NCBI RefSeq assembly: GCF_017068395.1
Contig: NZ_CP070619.1
Location: forward strand, 5,518,001-5,582,000
Direction: 5' to 3'
Source: Rhodococcus pseudokoreensis
GTDB taxonomy: Bacteria > Actinomycetota > Actinomycetes > Mycobacteriales > Mycobacteriaceae
Length of the DNA stretch: 64,000 nt
The position numbers and the translations under genes were made by a program. Numbering within the stretch: position 1 is the stretch's first letter; the number at the start of each line of letters is the position of its first letter. Below the pieces are notes generated by a model, which was given only the letters and a program-made list of their open reading frames with translations, was not told the DNA's origin and ran no database searches. This document shows positions 1 to 9,880 of the stretch, one piece after another.

Positions 1-2
1 CC

Positions 3-203
3 GTCACCATGGACGAGGTGGACGCGGACCCCCGATTCGTCACCGACCCCCGAGTCGACGCGCCGATCCTGCAATGGCCCTTCCGCGACGTCGACGTCCA
101 CGCCCCGACGGCGGCCATCCTCTACCAATTCCGCGAAGTGGTGCTGCGCCGGCGACCCACCCGCGTCGCCCATGTCGGTCAGCCGGTATTCGCCTGGCAG
201 TGA
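3..203 (+). CDS. 3' end of an unidentified gene (cut by window start)
   Basis: A reading frame is open from the first bases and stops at 201-203, giving about 66 visible residues; the true start is probably upstream of the window. I do not recognise the family. The visible part is rich in Asp, Arg and Val, has no membrane segment, and ends VGQPVFAWQ. It converges on the TetR gene that follows on the other strand. A Met codon at 9 could be a start but has no clear ribosome binding site. Confidence 0.4.
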   Translation, partial: VTMDEVDADPRFVTDPRVDAPILQWPFRDVDVHAPTAAILYQFREVVLRRRPTRVAHVGQPVFAWQ

Positions 204-238
204 TCAGCCGTCGCGGCCGGTCCCAGCCCTATGAAGCG

Positions 239-871
239 TCACTTGTCGCCCTCGGCTTCGAACCTGGTTCCCAGCAGCAGCCCGGCGATGTGCCGGAGCA
301 TCCGGGCGTTGCGCTCGGGGGTGTAGTCGGGAAGGGCGACAGCAACGGCGGTCATCAAACCGTCTATGGCACAGATGATCCCGTCCGCTACCTCGTCGGC
401 GGACGCGGTCGGGTGGAAAACCGCATCATGTCGTCCGGCGTCGATCACCTCGACAAGCTTCGCGCGCCACGCCGCGTAGATCCGCGCCACGTCCGGAATG
501 AACTGTTCGTTGCGGCTGGCCACCGACGTCGTCGCCAACCACACCGTGCACCGCTCGCGGTCGGTGATGGCGTGCTCGAGCAGTGAGACCATCTTCGTGG
601 CGGGATCGTCGATGTCGTTGGCGAACGTGGCCCATTCCTCGACACGCCGCATGCTCGCCGCGCCGAGCATCGCCTCGATGACCTGGTCACGGTTGTCGAA
701 GTAGTGCTGAATCTTCCCGATCGAGACTCCCGCCTCCTGCGCGATGTCGCGCAAACGCACCTTCTCGATACCGTGCACGCCGATCAGTCGCTCGGCGGCC
801 CCGAGGATGCGCCGCCGGCTCGCGGTGACGAGCGGATCCTCGCCCAGCTGTGTTACGTCCGCCGCAGTCAT
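239..871 (-). CDS. TetR family transcriptional regulator
   Basis: A 210-residue protein of normal TetR size. The N-terminal helix-turn-helix lies at about residues 20-65 (RRRILGAAERLIGVHGIEKV, then VSIGKIQHYFDNRDQVIEAM), and the rest is a helical ligand-binding domain of TetR C-terminal type. It is transcribed away from the acyl-CoA synthetase operon starting at 1085, with about 210 bases between them. An AT-rich inverted repeat at 981-997 in that gap is a candidate operator, so it probably controls the downstream operon and itself. The effector is unknown; a CoA thioester or short branched acid would fit the neighbours. Confidence 0.9.
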   Translation of the reverse strand: MTAADVTQLGEDPLVTASRRRILGAAERLIGVHGIEKVRLRDIAQEAGVSIGKIQHYFDNRDQVIEAMLGAASMRRVEEWATFANDIDDPATKMVSLLEHAITDRERCTVWLATTSVASRNEQFIPDVARIYAAWRAKLVEVIDAGRHDAVFHPTASADEVADGIICAIDGLMTAVAVALPDYTPERNARMLRHIAGLLLGTRFEAEGDK

Positions 872-970
872 CAGTTCACAACCCCTCTACCTGCATCTCT
901 TCTGCATTCTTCGAATGCGCAGGTCGCCTCCCGATCGTAGCGTCCGGCACGTGGTCGGGAACCTTCCCTC

Positions 971-999
971 TTGACCTCACAATAATTCCATATTATTTT
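971..999 (+). promoter_or_regulatory. Putative promoter with TetR-type operator for the valine-type operon
   Basis: TTGACC at 971-976 and TATTTT at 994-999, 17 bases apart, form a plausible sigma-70 promoter reading toward the gene at 1085. Overlapping them, AATAAT and ATTATT (981-986 and 992-997) are a perfect 6-base inverted repeat with a 5-base spacer. This is where a divergent TetR repressor would bind. Inferred from sequence only. Confidence 0.45.
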
Positions 1000-1084
1000 G
1001 GGATCCACATCACATACTTCCGCAGCATTTCCACTCGTTCCGCTGCCACCACCCCCACCCGCTTCCGAAGACGGAGATCTCTCG

Positions 1085-3166
1085 ATGACCTCACTCGCCC
1101 TCGCGCCGCCTCTCACCCGGCGGGACCTGACCGCCCTGTTCGACCCGTCCTCCATCGCGATCGTCGGGGCCAGCAACGATCCGGCCAAGTACGGCAACTG
1201 GCTCGCGGTGCGCGCGTTGCGGGATCAGATCCGGCGACCGGCATACCTGATCAACAAGACTCGGCCGACGATCCTCGACCACCCCGCGGTGCCGAGCCTG
1301 ACCGCCCTGGATGCTCCCGTCGATCTCGCGGTCATCGCCGTACCGGCAGCCGGGTTCGACGAGGCGGTCGACGACGCCATCGCCGCCAATGTCAGGGCGA
1401 TCGTCGCGATCACCGCAGGACTGGGGGAGTCCGGCGCCGACGGCCTCGCCCGGCAGAACGCCCTCGTCGCACGTCTGCGGGACGCCGAAATCCCGATGCT
1501 CGGACCGAACTGCCTCGGCGTGCTCGACAACACCACCGGCCTCGACGCCACGGTCAACGAATTCCGGCCCGGGTCCGTCTCGATCATCTCCCAGAGCGGC
1601 AACGTCGCCATCGACCTGGCCGAGCACTTCACCGAGCAGGGCCTCGGCGTCGCCCGGTTCGCCAGCCTGGGCAACTGCGCCGACCTCGATGTCGCCGACC
1701 TGATCGACAGTTGCGTCGACCACGAGGGCACCGCGGCGATCGCGGTGTACTGCGAGGGCTTCAAGGACGGCCGCAAGTTCGCCCGCGCCGCCGCCCGCGC
1801 CGCCGATGCCGGCAAGCCCGTCGTGCTGCTGTCGGTGGGCCGCGGCGCCGCCTCCACCCGCGGCGCCGCCTCGCACACCGGTTCGCTGGTGACCTCCAGC
1901 GTCGTCCTCGAGGCCGTGTGTGAAGCGACCGGAACCGAACTGGTCTCGAGCCCGTTCGAGATGGCCAACCTGCTCCAAGCCCTCGTCCGCACCCGCCCGC
2001 CGGCCGGGTCGCGGGTCGCCGTGCTCGCCGACGGCGGAGGCCACGCCTCCCTGGCCAGCGACAGCCTCGAGGACGCCGGGCTGCACGTCGAGGAGTTCTC
2101 GGCCGAACTCTCCGCTCGGGTGGCCGGTGAACTGCCCCCGACCGCGGCAACATCGAACCCGATCGACCTGGCCGGCGGCGGAGAGCAGGACATCACCTGC
2201 TTTGCCCGCGTCGCCCAGCGGCTGATCGACGCTCCCGAGGCCGACGCGGTCCTGATGACCGGCTTCTTCGGCGGCTACGGCGACTACGACCCCGCGGTCG
2301 CGCCCGGCGAGATTCAGGCCGGTCACGACATCGGTGCCCTCGTCGCCGAGTCCGAGGCCAGCTTCATCGCCCAGACCATGTTCGCCGACTCCAAGCCCGC
2401 GCAGGCGATGCGAGAGAGCGGAATCGCCGTGTACCGCAACGTCGAACACGCCGCCTGGGCGCTGAGCCGGCTGAGCCGACGTGCCCAGGCCGGTGCGCAC
2501 CCGCTGCCGGTGCTGCCCGAGCCCGCCGCCCCGCTGACCGAGACCGGGTACTGGCCGGCCCGCCGCGCCCTGACCGCCGCCGGGATCCCCTTCGTTCCCG
2601 CCGCCGAGGTGTCGACCATCGCCGAACTCGAGGCCGCGGTCGCCGGACTGCAGTTCCCGCTCGTCCTCAAGGCCCTCGGCGACGAGCACAAGTCCGACAA
2701 CGGCGGCGTCATCCTCAACATCGCCGACCACACCGCCCTGGTCGAAGCCTGGGACGACGTCCAGGCGCGGCTGGCACCCCCCGTCTGCTCGATCGAGGAG
2801 ATGGCCGACCTCTCCGGCGCGGTCGAGCTGATCATCGGCGTGCGCCGCGACCCGACGTTCGGACCGATCGTCCTCGTCGGCATCGGCGGCGTGTACACCG
2901 AACTGCTCGAGGACACCCGCTGCGCCCTCGGCCCGGTCACCGCAGTCCAGGCGCGTGAGCTGTTGCTGTCGCTGCGAGGGTCCGCGCTGCTCACCGGTTT
3001 CCGCCGCAAGCCCGCCGTCGACGTCGACGCTGCCGCCAACCTCGTCGCGACCCTCTCGGCCTACGCCGCCGAGCACCCGGAGATCGGCGAAATCGAATGC
3101 AACCCGATCGCAGTCACCCCCACCGCCGCCGTGGCCCTCGACGCCCGCATCATTCTCGACCACTGA
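1085..3166 (+). CDS. Acyl-CoA synthetase, NDP-forming (acetate--CoA ligase family)
   Basis: A 693-residue fused alpha/beta NDP-forming acyl-CoA synthetase, which makes an acyl-CoA from acid, ATP and CoA through a phosphohistidine. The N-terminal CoA-binding Rossmann domain carries [11 protein letters not shown] (about residues 22-32). The succinyl-CoA-ligase-like part has the phosphorylated His at about residue 264 in GAASHTGSL. The C-terminal ATP-grasp domain runs from about 480 and includes [19 protein letters not shown]. The start at 1085 was preferred to an upstream ATG at 998 because GGAG lies 8 bases before it and the extra 29 residues are a Pro-rich non-domain stretch. First gene of a six-gene operon; isobutyrate, propionate or a related short acid is a reasonable guess for the substrate. 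Confidence 0.88.
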   Translation: MTSLALAPPLTRRDLTALFDPSSIAIVGASNDPAKYGNWLAVRALRDQIRRPAYLINKTRPTILDHPAVPSLTALDAPVDLAVIAVPAAGFDEAVDDAIAANVRAIVAITAGLGESGADGLARQNALVARLRDAEIPMLGPNCLGVLDNTTGLDATVNEFRPGSVSIISQSGNVAIDLAEHFTEQGLGVARFASLGNCADLDVADLIDSCVDHEGTAAIAVYCEGFKDGRKFARAAARAADAGKPVVLLSVGRGAASTRGAASHTGSLVTSSVVLEAVCEATGTELVSSPFEMANLLQALVRTRPPAGSRVAVLADGGGHASLASDSLEDAGLHVEEFSAELSARVAGELPPTAATSNPIDLAGGGEQDITCFARVAQRLIDAPEADAVLMTGFFGGYGDYDPAVAPGEIQAGHDIGALVAESEASFIAQTMFADSKPAQAMRESGIAVYRNVEHAAWALSRLSRRAQAGAHPLPVLPEPAAPLTETGYWPARRALTAAGIPFVPAAEVSTIAELEAAVAGLQFPLVLKALGDEHKSDNGGVILNIADHTALVEAWDDVQARLAPPVCSIEEMADLSGAVELIIGVRRDPTFGPIVLVGIGGVYTELLEDTRCALGPVTAVQARELLLSLRGSALLTGFRRKPAVDVDAAANLVATLSAYAAEHPEIGEIECNPIAVTPTAAVALDARIILDH

Positions 3167-3209
3167 CAACCCCAGTCCACCAATGATTCCCACAAGGAGT
3201 GATAGATCA

Positions 3210-4031
3210 ATGACCGATATCGCCGAACTCAGCGCGCCGTCCACCGACACCGTGAGCACCTACAATTTCCTGATCGTCGAACGCCGGGGTCCGGTCGCGG
3301 TGATCACCCTCAACCGGCCGAAGGCCCTCAACGCCCTGTGCAACGAGCTCACCGAGGAACTCACCGCGGCCCTGGACGTCACCGAGGCCGACGACAGTAT
3401 CGGTGCGGTCGTGCTCACCGGTAGCGCGAAGGCGTTCGCCGCGGGCGCGGACATCAAGGAGATGCAGCCGAAGTCGTTCACCGACGTCTATCTCGAGGAT
3501 TTCATCACCGCCAGTTGGGAACGCGCCTCCACGACCCGTAAGCCGATCATCGCCGCGGTCGCCGGCTACGCCCTCGGGGGCGGAGCGGAACTGGCCATGA
3601 GCTGCGACATGATCATCGCCGCCGACACCGCGAAGTTCGGTCAGCCCGAGATCACCATCGGCATCCTGCCCGGCGCCGGCGGCACCCAGCGCCTGACCCG
3701 GGCGGTCGGCAAGTCCAAGGCCATGGACATGGTGCTGACCGGGCGCACCATCGACGCAGAGGAGGCCGAGAAGATCGGTCTCGTCGCCCGCATCGTCTCG
3801 GCCGACGACCTGATCGAGGAGGCCGTCGCGATCGCGCAGAAGATCGCCGGGTTCTCCCGCCCGTCGGTGCTGATGGCGAAGGAGGCGGTGAATTCCGCGT
3901 TCGAGACCACCCTCGCGGAGGGAATGCGGTTCGAGCGGCGCCTGTTCCACGCGGCCTTCGCCACCGACGGCCAGACCGAGGGTATGGCCGCGTTCCTCGA
4001 CAAGCGCAAGCCCACCTTCAACCACCGCTGA
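3210..4031 (+). CDS. Enoyl-CoA hydratase
   Basis: A 273-residue crotonase-fold enzyme that hydrates 2-enoyl-CoA in the cytoplasm. Both catalytic glutamates are present: Glu127 in [12 protein letters not shown] and Glu147 in FGQPEITIG, followed by the PGAGGTQRL signature. The oxyanion-hole region [11 protein letters not shown] is also intact. AAGGAG sits 10 bases before the ATG at 3210. It follows the acyl-CoA synthetase by 43 bases and precedes the iron alcohol dehydrogenase by 14. In the proposed valine-type pathway it would hydrate methacrylyl-CoA to 3-hydroxyisobutyryl-CoA, but a general short-chain role cannot be excluded. Confidence 0.92.
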   Translation: MTDIAELSAPSTDTVSTYNFLIVERRGPVAVITLNRPKALNALCNELTEELTAALDVTEADDSIGAVVLTGSAKAFAAGADIKEMQPKSFTDVYLEDFITASWERASTTRKPIIAAVAGYALGGGAELAMSCDMIIAADTAKFGQPEITIGILPGAGGTQRLTRAVGKSKAMDMVLTGRTIDAEEAEKIGLVARIVSADDLIEEAVAIAQKIAGFSRPSVLMAKEAVNSAFETTLAEGMRFERRLFHAAFATDGQTEGMAAFLDKRKPTFNHR

Positions 4032-4045
4032 CAGGAGACCCGATT

Positions 4046-5206
4046 ATGGCTGCACCCATTGCACTTCCGCGGATCATGCGGATCGGCGGCGGCGCCGTCG
4101 CCGAGATCGGCGAGGTCGTCTCGGGCCTCGGGCTCACCCGCCCGCTGGTGGTCACCGACTCCTTCCTCGTCTCTATCGGCGCCGCCGAGCAGATGATCAA
4201 GACCCTCGAAGCGGCCGGTCTGTCGCCGCGGTTGTTCGACGGCACCGTCCCCGACCCGACCACCGACTCCCTCGACGCCGGAGTCGCCGCCATCGCCGAG
4301 CACGACGCCGATTCGGTCATCGGATTCGGTGGCGGCAGCCCGATGGACACCGCCAAGGCCCTCGGGATCCTCGGCAGCCAGGGCGGGCAGATGCGCGACT
4401 ACAAGGCACCCCGCAACAACACCGGACCCGCCCTGCCGGTGATCGCGGTCCCGACCACCGCCGGCAGCGGGTCGGAGGCCACCCAGTTCACGGTCATCAC
4501 CGACAGTGCCTCCGAGGAGAAGATGCTGTGCCCGGGCCTGGCGTTCCTGCCGGTCGCCGCGGTGATCGACTACGAGCTGACCGTGTCGATGCCGCCGCGG
4601 CTGACCGCGGACACCGGCGTCGACGCCCTCACCCATGCGATCGAGGCATACGTCAGTAAGAAGGCGAACCCGTTCGCGGACAGCCTCGCCTTGACCGCGA
4701 TCGCGACGATCGGCCGGGTGCTGCGCCGCGCCTACACCGACGGCACCGACGCCGAGGCCCGTGAGCAGATGATGCTCGCGGCCACCCAGGCCGGCATCGC
4801 GTTCTCCAACTCCTCCGTCGCCCTGGTGCACGGGATGAGCCGGCCGATCGGTGCGCACTTCCACGTCGCACACGGCCTGTCCAATGCCATGCTCTTCCCC
4901 GCGGTCACCGCGTTCTCGGTGAGCGCCGTCGAATCCCGGTACGCCGACTGCGCCCGCGCCCTCGGTGTCGCGACCGCCGGCGACACCGACACCGTCGCCG
5001 CGAACAATCTCGTCGCCGCGCTGGCCGAGCTGTGCCGGGACGTGGCCGTGCCCACCCCGAAGGCGTACGGCATCGACAAGGGCCGGTGGGACGAGCTGAT
5101 CCCACTGATGGCCGCCCAGGCCCTGGCCTCCGGGTCACCGAACAACAACCCGCTGGTCCCGACCGACGCGGAGATCCGCGACCTCTACGCCCAGATCTAC
5201 GGCTGA
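4046..5206 (+). CDS. Iron-containing (group III) alcohol dehydrogenase
   Basis: A 386-residue member of the Fe-dependent alcohol dehydrogenase family. The NAD-binding [11 protein letters not shown] is at about residues 94-104. The metal ligand region [14 protein letters not shown] supplies Asp and His, and [16 protein letters not shown] supplies two more His. Length and motifs are complete. It lies between enoyl-CoA hydratase and methylmalonate-semialdehyde dehydrogenase, exactly where 3-hydroxyisobutyrate dehydrogenase (MmsB) would act. I infer that it oxidises 3-hydroxyisobutyrate, or 3-hydroxypropionate, to the semialdehyde; the exact substrate cannot be read from the sequence. Confidence 0.9.
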   Translation: MAAPIALPRIMRIGGGAVAEIGEVVSGLGLTRPLVVTDSFLVSIGAAEQMIKTLEAAGLSPRLFDGTVPDPTTDSLDAGVAAIAEHDADSVIGFGGGSPMDTAKALGILGSQGGQMRDYKAPRNNTGPALPVIAVPTTAGSGSEATQFTVITDSASEEKMLCPGLAFLPVAAVIDYELTVSMPPRLTADTGVDALTHAIEAYVSKKANPFADSLALTAIATIGRVLRRAYTDGTDAEAREQMMLAATQAGIAFSNSSVALVHGMSRPIGAHFHVAHGLSNAMLFPAVTAFSVSAVESRYADCARALGVATAGDTDTVAANNLVAALAELCRDVAVPTPKAYGIDKGRWDELIPLMAAQALASGSPNNNPLVPTDAEIRDLYAQIYG

Positions 5207-5231
5207 AAACGACTCCAGGAGAACACTGCAC

Positions 5232-6779
5232 ATGACTGCCACCATTCCCGCCCAGGCGTCGGGTGCCACCGCGTCCGGTGCGCCGGTCGACATCGACCAC
5301 TACATCACCGGCCGCGTCGACGCCCGCGGGGCCGAGTCCCGCGCCGACGTCTACAACCCGGCCACCGGGCAGGTCACCGGCCGGGTGGCGATGGCCACCA
5401 CCGCCGACGTCGATGCCGCGGTCGCCTCGGCCGCCGCCGCGTTCCCGGCCTGGTCGGCGACCCCCGCCCACATCCGGGCGCGGGTGCTGTTCCGGTTCCG
5501 CGACCTGGTCGATCAGCACGCCGACCGGCTCGCCGCGATCATCACCGCCGAGCACGGCAAGGTCCTCTCCGACGCCAAGGGTGAGGTGATCCGCGGCCTC
5601 GAGGTCGTCGAATTCGCCTGCGGCATCCCGCAACAGCTCAAGGGTGAGTTCTCCGAGAATGTCGGCCGCGCCGTCGACGGGGTCACCTTCCGCCAGCCGC
5701 TCGGCGTCGTCGCCGGGATCTCCCCGTTCAACTTCCCCGCCATGGTCCCGATGTGGATGTTCCCCGTCGCCCTCGCGTGCGGGAACACGTTCGTGATGAA
5801 GCCGTCCGAGAAGGACCCCACCCTCAGCGTCGAACTCGCCAAGCTGCTCACCGAGGCCGGCCTGCCGGACGGGGTGTTCACCGTCGTGCACGGCGACAAG
5901 ATCGCCGTCGACGCCCTCCTCACCCACCAGCAGGTCGAGGCGATCAGCTTCGTCGGGTCCACCCCGATCGCCGAGTACATCCACACCACCGCCGCCGCGC
6001 AGGGCAAACGCGTTCAGGCCCTCGGCGGGGCGAAGAACCACATGGTGATCATGCCCGACGCCGACCTCGATCAGGCCGTGTCCGCCCTGATGGGCGCCGC
6101 CTACGGTTCCGCCGGGGAGCGGTGCATGGCGATCTCCGTCGCCGTCCCGGTCGGCGAGGACACCGCGAACGCCCTGCGTGAGCGGTTGATCGCCGCACTG
6201 GCCGATCTGAAGGTCGGGCCCGGCACCGAACCCGACGTGGAGATGGGCCCGCTGGTGACCGGGGTGCACCGCGACAAGGTCGCCTCCTACATCGACATCG
6301 GGGTCGACGAGGGCGCGGAGCTGGTCGTCGACGGCCGGCAGAGTATTCCGGCGGCCGGTGGGGACGGGTTCTTCCTCGGCGGCACCCTGTTCGACCACGT
6401 CACCCCGACCATGCGGATCTACCTCGAGGAAATCTTCGGACCGGTCCTGTCCATCGTCCGGGCCGCGTCTTTCGAGGAGGCACTGCAACTGGTCAACGAC
6501 CACGAATTCGGTAACGGCACCGCCATCTTCACCGCCGACGGCAACACCGCCCGCACCTACCTCGCGCAGGTCAAGGCCGGCATGGTCGGCATCAACGTCC
6601 CGATCCCGGTACCGATGGCGTTCCACTCCTTCGGTGGCTGGAAGCGGTCGCTGTTCGGTGACCACCACATCCACGGACCCGAGGGCGTCCGGTTCTACAC
6701 CCGCAACAAGACCGCCACCACCCGCTGGCCTAACGACTCCCAGGTCCGTGCCGACTTCTCCATGCCCACCCATGAGTGA
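5232..6779 (+). CDS. mmsA: CoA-acylating methylmalonate-semialdehyde dehydrogenase
   Basis: A 515-residue aldehyde dehydrogenase of the CoA-acylating MMSDH/IolA subfamily, which converts methylmalonate semialdehyde, NAD and CoA to propionyl-CoA and CO2 (malonate semialdehyde gives acetyl-CoA). The subfamily-typical nucleophile context [14 protein letters not shown] places Cys at about residue 298. [18 protein letters not shown] and the C-terminal [21 protein letters not shown] are also typical. Unlike ordinary ALDHs it lacks the general-base Glu before the ALGGAKNH segment, as expected for acylating enzymes. An AGGAG lies upstream of 5232. The last 8 bases overlap the next gene, so translation is probably coupled. 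Confidence 0.95.
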   Translation: MTATIPAQASGATASGAPVDIDHYITGRVDARGAESRADVYNPATGQVTGRVAMATTADVDAAVASAAAAFPAWSATPAHIRARVLFRFRDLVDQHADRLAAIITAEHGKVLSDAKGEVIRGLEVVEFACGIPQQLKGEFSENVGRAVDGVTFRQPLGVVAGISPFNFPAMVPMWMFPVALACGNTFVMKPSEKDPTLSVELAKLLTEAGLPDGVFTVVHGDKIAVDALLTHQQVEAISFVGSTPIAEYIHTTAAAQGKRVQALGGAKNHMVIMPDADLDQAVSALMGAAYGSAGERCMAISVAVPVGEDTANALRERLIAALADLKVGPGTEPDVEMGPLVTGVHRDKVASYIDIGVDEGAELVVDGRQSIPAAGGDGFFLGGTLFDHVTPTMRIYLEEIFGPVLSIVRAASFEEALQLVNDHEFGNGTAIFTADGNTARTYLAQVKAGMVGINVPIPVPMAFHSFGGWKRSLFGDHHIHGPEGVRFYTRNKTATTRWPNDSQVRADFSMPTHE

Positions 6780-7824
6780 CGCAGCGACCGTGACCACCGC
6801 CGCCGGCGCCGACACCGTCCGCGCCGAACGGCGCGGCGACATCGGCGTCGTCACCCTCGACCGGGTCACGGCCCTCAACGCCCTGACCACCGAGATGGTC
6901 GACACCCTCGACACGGTGCTGACCGAGTGGGAGAACGCCGGCCTTCGGGCCGTGGTGCTCGACAGCGCCAGCCCGAAGGCGTTCTGCGCGGGCGGTGACA
7001 TCCGCGCCGTCCAGGAGAACAGCCTGGCCGGCGACCCGGAGGCGAGCGAGCGGTTCTTCGCCACCGAGTACCGCCTCAACGCCCGCATCGCCGAGTACCC
7101 GGTCCCGTTCATCTCGCTCATAGACGGCATCTGCATGGGCGGCGGGTTGGGCCTGTCGATTCACGGGACCTTCCGGGTGGTCAGCGACAACGCCACCCTC
7201 TCGATGCCCGAGACCGGGATCGGGTTCTTCCCCGACGTCGGCGCCAGCTACTTCCTCTCCCGGCTTCCGGGGGCACTCGGGGTCTACCTCGGGCTGACCG
7301 GGGCCCGGGTCTCGGCGGCCGACGCCCTCTACACCGGGTTGGCCACCCACTACGTCGATCCTGCCGCGATCGCACTGGTCCCGGCAGCGCTCGCCGATCA
7401 CCCCCATCAGCCGATCGACGAGATCCTCCGCACCCTCTCGAGCGGCCCGGCGCCGGTCGCCGAGAGCACGCTGGCCGAGCACCGCGGTCTGATCGACTGG
7501 TGCTTCAGCGCGGACACCCTCGCCGAGATCGACGAGCGCCTGGCCGCCGCGGGCGGGGACTGGGCGGCCGGCACCCGCGCCGTGCTGGCCCGGCTGTCGC
7601 CGCAAAGCCTGCAGTTGACCCTCGAACTGCTGGCCTGGGGCAAGCAACGCACCCTCCGCGAATGCCTCGATGCCGAACTCGCCCTGACCCGAGACGTCAT
7701 CCGCACCCCGGATTTCATCGAGGGCATCCGCGCCGCCCTGGTCGACAAGGACCGCAACCCCCAGTGGGCGGCCTCGCGTTTCCTCGGCCTCGACGGCGAC
7801 GGCCGACCCCGATGGCTGCACTAA
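6772..7824 (+). CDS. 3-hydroxyisobutyryl-CoA hydrolase (crotonase superfamily)
   Basis: A 350-residue crotonase-superfamily protein of HIBCH type. It is longer than hydratases and has the hydrolase hallmarks: [10 protein letters not shown] in the oxyanion region, [11 protein letters not shown], and [25 protein letters not shown] with the conserved Glu and Asp of hydrolases. A C-terminal helical extension contains [13 protein letters not shown]. It releases 3-hydroxyisobutyrate (or 3-hydroxypropionate) from CoA. The ATG at 6772 overlaps the mmsA stop codon by 8 bases. An upstream extension of the open frame into mmsA is antisense-like sequence and was discarded. Confidence 0.9.
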   Translation: MSDAATVTTAAGADTVRAERRGDIGVVTLDRVTALNALTTEMVDTLDTVLTEWENAGLRAVVLDSASPKAFCAGGDIRAVQENSLAGDPEASERFFATEYRLNARIAEYPVPFISLIDGICMGGGLGLSIHGTFRVVSDNATLSMPETGIGFFPDVGASYFLSRLPGALGVYLGLTGARVSAADALYTGLATHYVDPAAIALVPAALADHPHQPIDEILRTLSSGPAPVAESTLAEHRGLIDWCFSADTLAEIDERLAAAGGDWAAGTRAVLARLSPQSLQLTLELLAWGKQRTLRECLDAELALTRDVIRTPDFIEGIRAALVDKDRNPQWAASRFLGLDGDGRPRWLH

Positions 7825-7850
7825 CCCATTTCGACGAAGGAACGAGTGAC

Positions 7851-8666
7851 ATGTCCGATGTAGTGCTCTACGAAACCGACGGCCCGATCGCCACGATCAC
7901 CCTCAACCGCCCCGACAAACTCAACGCCATCAGCAGCGAGGTCGTCCTCGAACTCGACAAGCGCGTCGCCCAGGCCGGCGCCGACGACTCGATCAAGGTC
8001 GTCCTCATCGCCGCGAACGGCCGCGCCTTCTCCGCCGGCTTCGACATCAACGACGAGATCGAAGACAAGACCGAAACTCCGCTCGAATGGCTGCCGGTGC
8101 TGCGCCGCGATTCCGACGTCACCATGCGCGTGTGGTCCTGCCCGAAGCCGACCATCGCGGTCGTGCAGGGCTACTGCCTGGCCGGTGCCTGCGAGATCGC
8201 GATGGCCTGTGACATCGTCGTCGCCGCCGAGGACGCGAAGTTCGGGGAACCGGAAATCCAGTACGGCTCCGGACCGGTCACCTTGCTGATGCCGTTCATC
8301 CTCGGACAGAAGAAGACCAACGAACTGCTCTTCACCGGCGACAAGATCGGCGCCGAGGAAGCACTCTCGCTCGGGCTGATCAACAAGGTCGTCCCACACG
8401 ACGAACTCGACTCCGCCGCCCGGGAACTGGCCCTGCGCATCGCGCCGACCCCGCTGCCGATCCTGCGGCTGACCAAGCAGGCCCTCAACCGCGCCTACGA
8501 GGCCAAGGGACTGCGCACCGCCGTCAACGCCAACATCGACATCTCGGCGATCCTCAACGGCGCCAACACACCCGAGCAGCAGGCATTCGACAAGGTCGCC
8601 TCGGAGAAGGGCCTCAAGGCCGCACTCGCCTGGCGCGACGAGCGCTACGGCGCCGTCAAGGCCTGA
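7851..8666 (+). CDS. Enoyl-CoA hydratase/isomerase family protein
   Basis: A 271-residue crotonase. The oxyanion segment AFSAGFDINDE, Glu115 in AGACEIAMACD and Glu135 in FGEPEIQYGSGP are visible, so both acid/base residues exist. The usual GAGGTQRL is replaced by GSGPVTLLMPF, which sets it apart from classical hydratases. This may mean another reaction (isomerase, hydrolase or dehydratase) within the same operon. The start at 7851 lies 26 bases after the previous stop, with GAAGGAACG upstream. It is the last gene before a strong terminator at 8678-8712. Function within the valine-type pathway is inferred only. Confidence 0.85.
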   Translation: MSDVVLYETDGPIATITLNRPDKLNAISSEVVLELDKRVAQAGADDSIKVVLIAANGRAFSAGFDINDEIEDKTETPLEWLPVLRRDSDVTMRVWSCPKPTIAVVQGYCLAGACEIAMACDIVVAAEDAKFGEPEIQYGSGPVTLLMPFILGQKKTNELLFTGDKIGAEEALSLGLINKVVPHDELDSAARELALRIAPTPLPILRLTKQALNRAYEAKGLRTAVNANIDISAILNGANTPEQQAFDKVASEKGLKAALAWRDERYGAVKA

Positions 8667-8677
8667 CCAGCGAAGCA

Positions 8678-8712
8678 TTCGTCGGGGCCGCCACCGCGGC
8701 GGCCCCGACGAA
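8678..8712 (+). terminator. Intrinsic terminator of the 1085-8666 operon
   Basis: A perfect 15-base inverted repeat (TTCGTCGGGGCCGCC and its complement) with a 5-base loop starts 11 bases after the stop codon. It has no long T run, as is common in high-GC actinobacteria. Confidence 0.75.
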
Positions 8713-8767
8713 CGCCAGCACTCAGCGGTGGCGGGTCAGCACAGCACCTTCGACGAAGGAGTCGAGC

Positions 8768-9211
8768 ATGTTCGAACGAGCAGGGGCGGTGACCGTCAAC
8801 CATGCACTGCACGAGGGCAGCCCACTCACCCGCATTCAATGGCACTTCATGAAGAATTCCTCGCTTCCGGTGGCAGTGCACACCTGGGATCTGCCCGCCG
8901 GCGCCTCCGAAGGTCTCCACGTCCATCCTGCGACCGGCGACGACGCCCTCGAGGAGTTCTACATCCTCGTCAGCGGCAGCGCCTCCATGAGCATGGACGG
9001 TGTCGACCACCAGTTGAGGCCGGGCGATTCGATGCTCGCCAAACCCGGCATCGCGCACGACTTCCGCAACACCGGCGCCGACGCCGCCCGGGTGATCGTG
9101 GTGTGGGGCAGACCCGGAACTGCGATGGACTGGACGCAGTGGGTCACCGGACGTAAGACCGATCAAGCCGACAGGGAAGCGGGTGAGGATGTTCGACCAG
9201 ACCACAGCTGA
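8768..9211 (+). CDS. Cupin-domain protein
   Basis: A 147-residue single-domain cupin. The metal-binding signature is recognisable as LHVHPATGDDALEEFYILVSG (two His and a Glu; about residues 43-65), followed by the second cupin motif PGDSMLAKPGIAHDFRNTG with a further His. GAAGGAG lies 6 bases before the ATG. It could be a small dioxygenase, isomerase or sensor; nothing decides between these. It follows the terminator, so it probably starts a new unit with the next two genes. Confidence 0.8.
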   Translation: MFERAGAVTVNHALHEGSPLTRIQWHFMKNSSLPVAVHTWDLPAGASEGLHVHPATGDDALEEFYILVSGSASMSMDGVDHQLRPGDSMLAKPGIAHDFRNTGADAARVIVVWGRPGTAMDWTQWVTGRKTDQADREAGEDVRPDHS

Positions 9212-9470
9212 CCTCGCGATGACCGGTGCACATCTGACGACGGCCGGCACCATGCTCACTGTCCTCGCGATCGTGTGGCTCGACCACCCCGGACACGGAC
9301 TGACCGGCGCCGGCCTCACCGTTCTGGGTGGAGCGTTGATTGCCATCGGCAGCCTCACCGTCGCTCTCGCCGGCCCCCTGACCTACTACGGCACCCGACC
9401 GGGGTCACCACGGTCAGCGCCGGAGCCCCGTATCCGGCCGTCCCGACATGTTCCGGGTGGGTGGCAATGA
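9183..9470 (+). CDS. Small membrane protein of unknown function
   Basis: A 95-residue protein with two hydrophobic segments (about residues 13-34 and 40-65, the latter GLTVLGGALIAIGSLTVALAGPL) and a basic Pro/Arg-rich tail. I do not recognise the family. I chose the GTG at 9183 because AGGGA lies 5 bases before it; an ATG at 9189 is an alternative. It overlaps the end of the cupin gene by 29 bases and the start of the thioesterase gene by 4 (ATGA), which supports it being a real, translationally coupled gene. Confidence 0.6.
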   Translation: MRMFDQTTADLAMTGAHLTTAGTMLTVLAIVWLDHPGHGLTGAGLTVLGGALIAIGSLTVALAGPLTYYGTRPGSPRSAPEPRIRPSRHVPGGWQ

Positions 9471-9880
9471 GCGAACATTTCAGCTGGACTTCCACGATCC
9501 CGTTGCGGTGGAGAGATCTCGATGCCCAGCAGCACGTGTTCCACGGTGTCCACGTCACACTCTTCGACCAGGCTCGCGGCAACATGCTCGCTGCCGCGCT
9601 CACCCAGCCGGATCCCCTTTACGTCATTGCTCGCCTCGATCTGGAATACCTCCATGAGCTCACCCTCGACGACTCCCCGGTGGAGGTGACCTCGACCGTG
9701 GTAAACGCCGGAACCACCAGCATCACCACCCAAGAACGCATCAGCAGCCGACACGGACACGAAATTGCCTACGCAACAGCAGTCCTGGTGTGGTGGGAGA
9801 AGGACACCGGCGCGAAGCGGGCCCTCACCGACACCGAGCGAACCGCACTACTCGCTCACGCTGCCGACCAGCCCGCATAG
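9467..9880 (+). CDS. Acyl-CoA thioesterase (4HBT hotdog family)
   Basis: A 137-residue hotdog-fold protein of the 4-hydroxybenzoyl-CoA thioesterase type, which hydrolyses acyl-CoA esters. The N-terminal motif RWRDLDAQQHVFHGVHVTLFDQARGNML matches the family active-site helix, with the aspartate in RWRDLDAQQHV. The central strand RLDLEYLHELTLDDSPVEVTSTV is also typical. The ATG overlaps the preceding stop. Substrate unknown; it may recycle CoA for the upstream operon. Confidence 0.82.
   Translation: MSEHFSWTSTIPLRWRDLDAQQHVFHGVHVTLFDQARGNMLAAALTQPDPLYVIARLDLEYLHELTLDDSPVEVTSTVVNAGTTSITTQERISSRHGHEIAYATAVLVWWEKDTGAKRALTDTERTALLAHAADQPA

Noticed and set aside
1091..3259. Very long open frame (722 codons) on the minus strand opposite the acyl-CoA synthetase
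   Set aside because: It mirrors the codon pattern of the plus-strand gene, is low-complexity Gly/Val/Asp rich and has no domain. High-GC genes commonly give such antisense frames.
4905..7136. 743-codon minus-strand frame opposite mmsA and the hydrolase
   Set aside because: It lies wholly antisense to well-supported genes and has no recognisable motif; repetitive Gly, Asp, Val and Arg composition.
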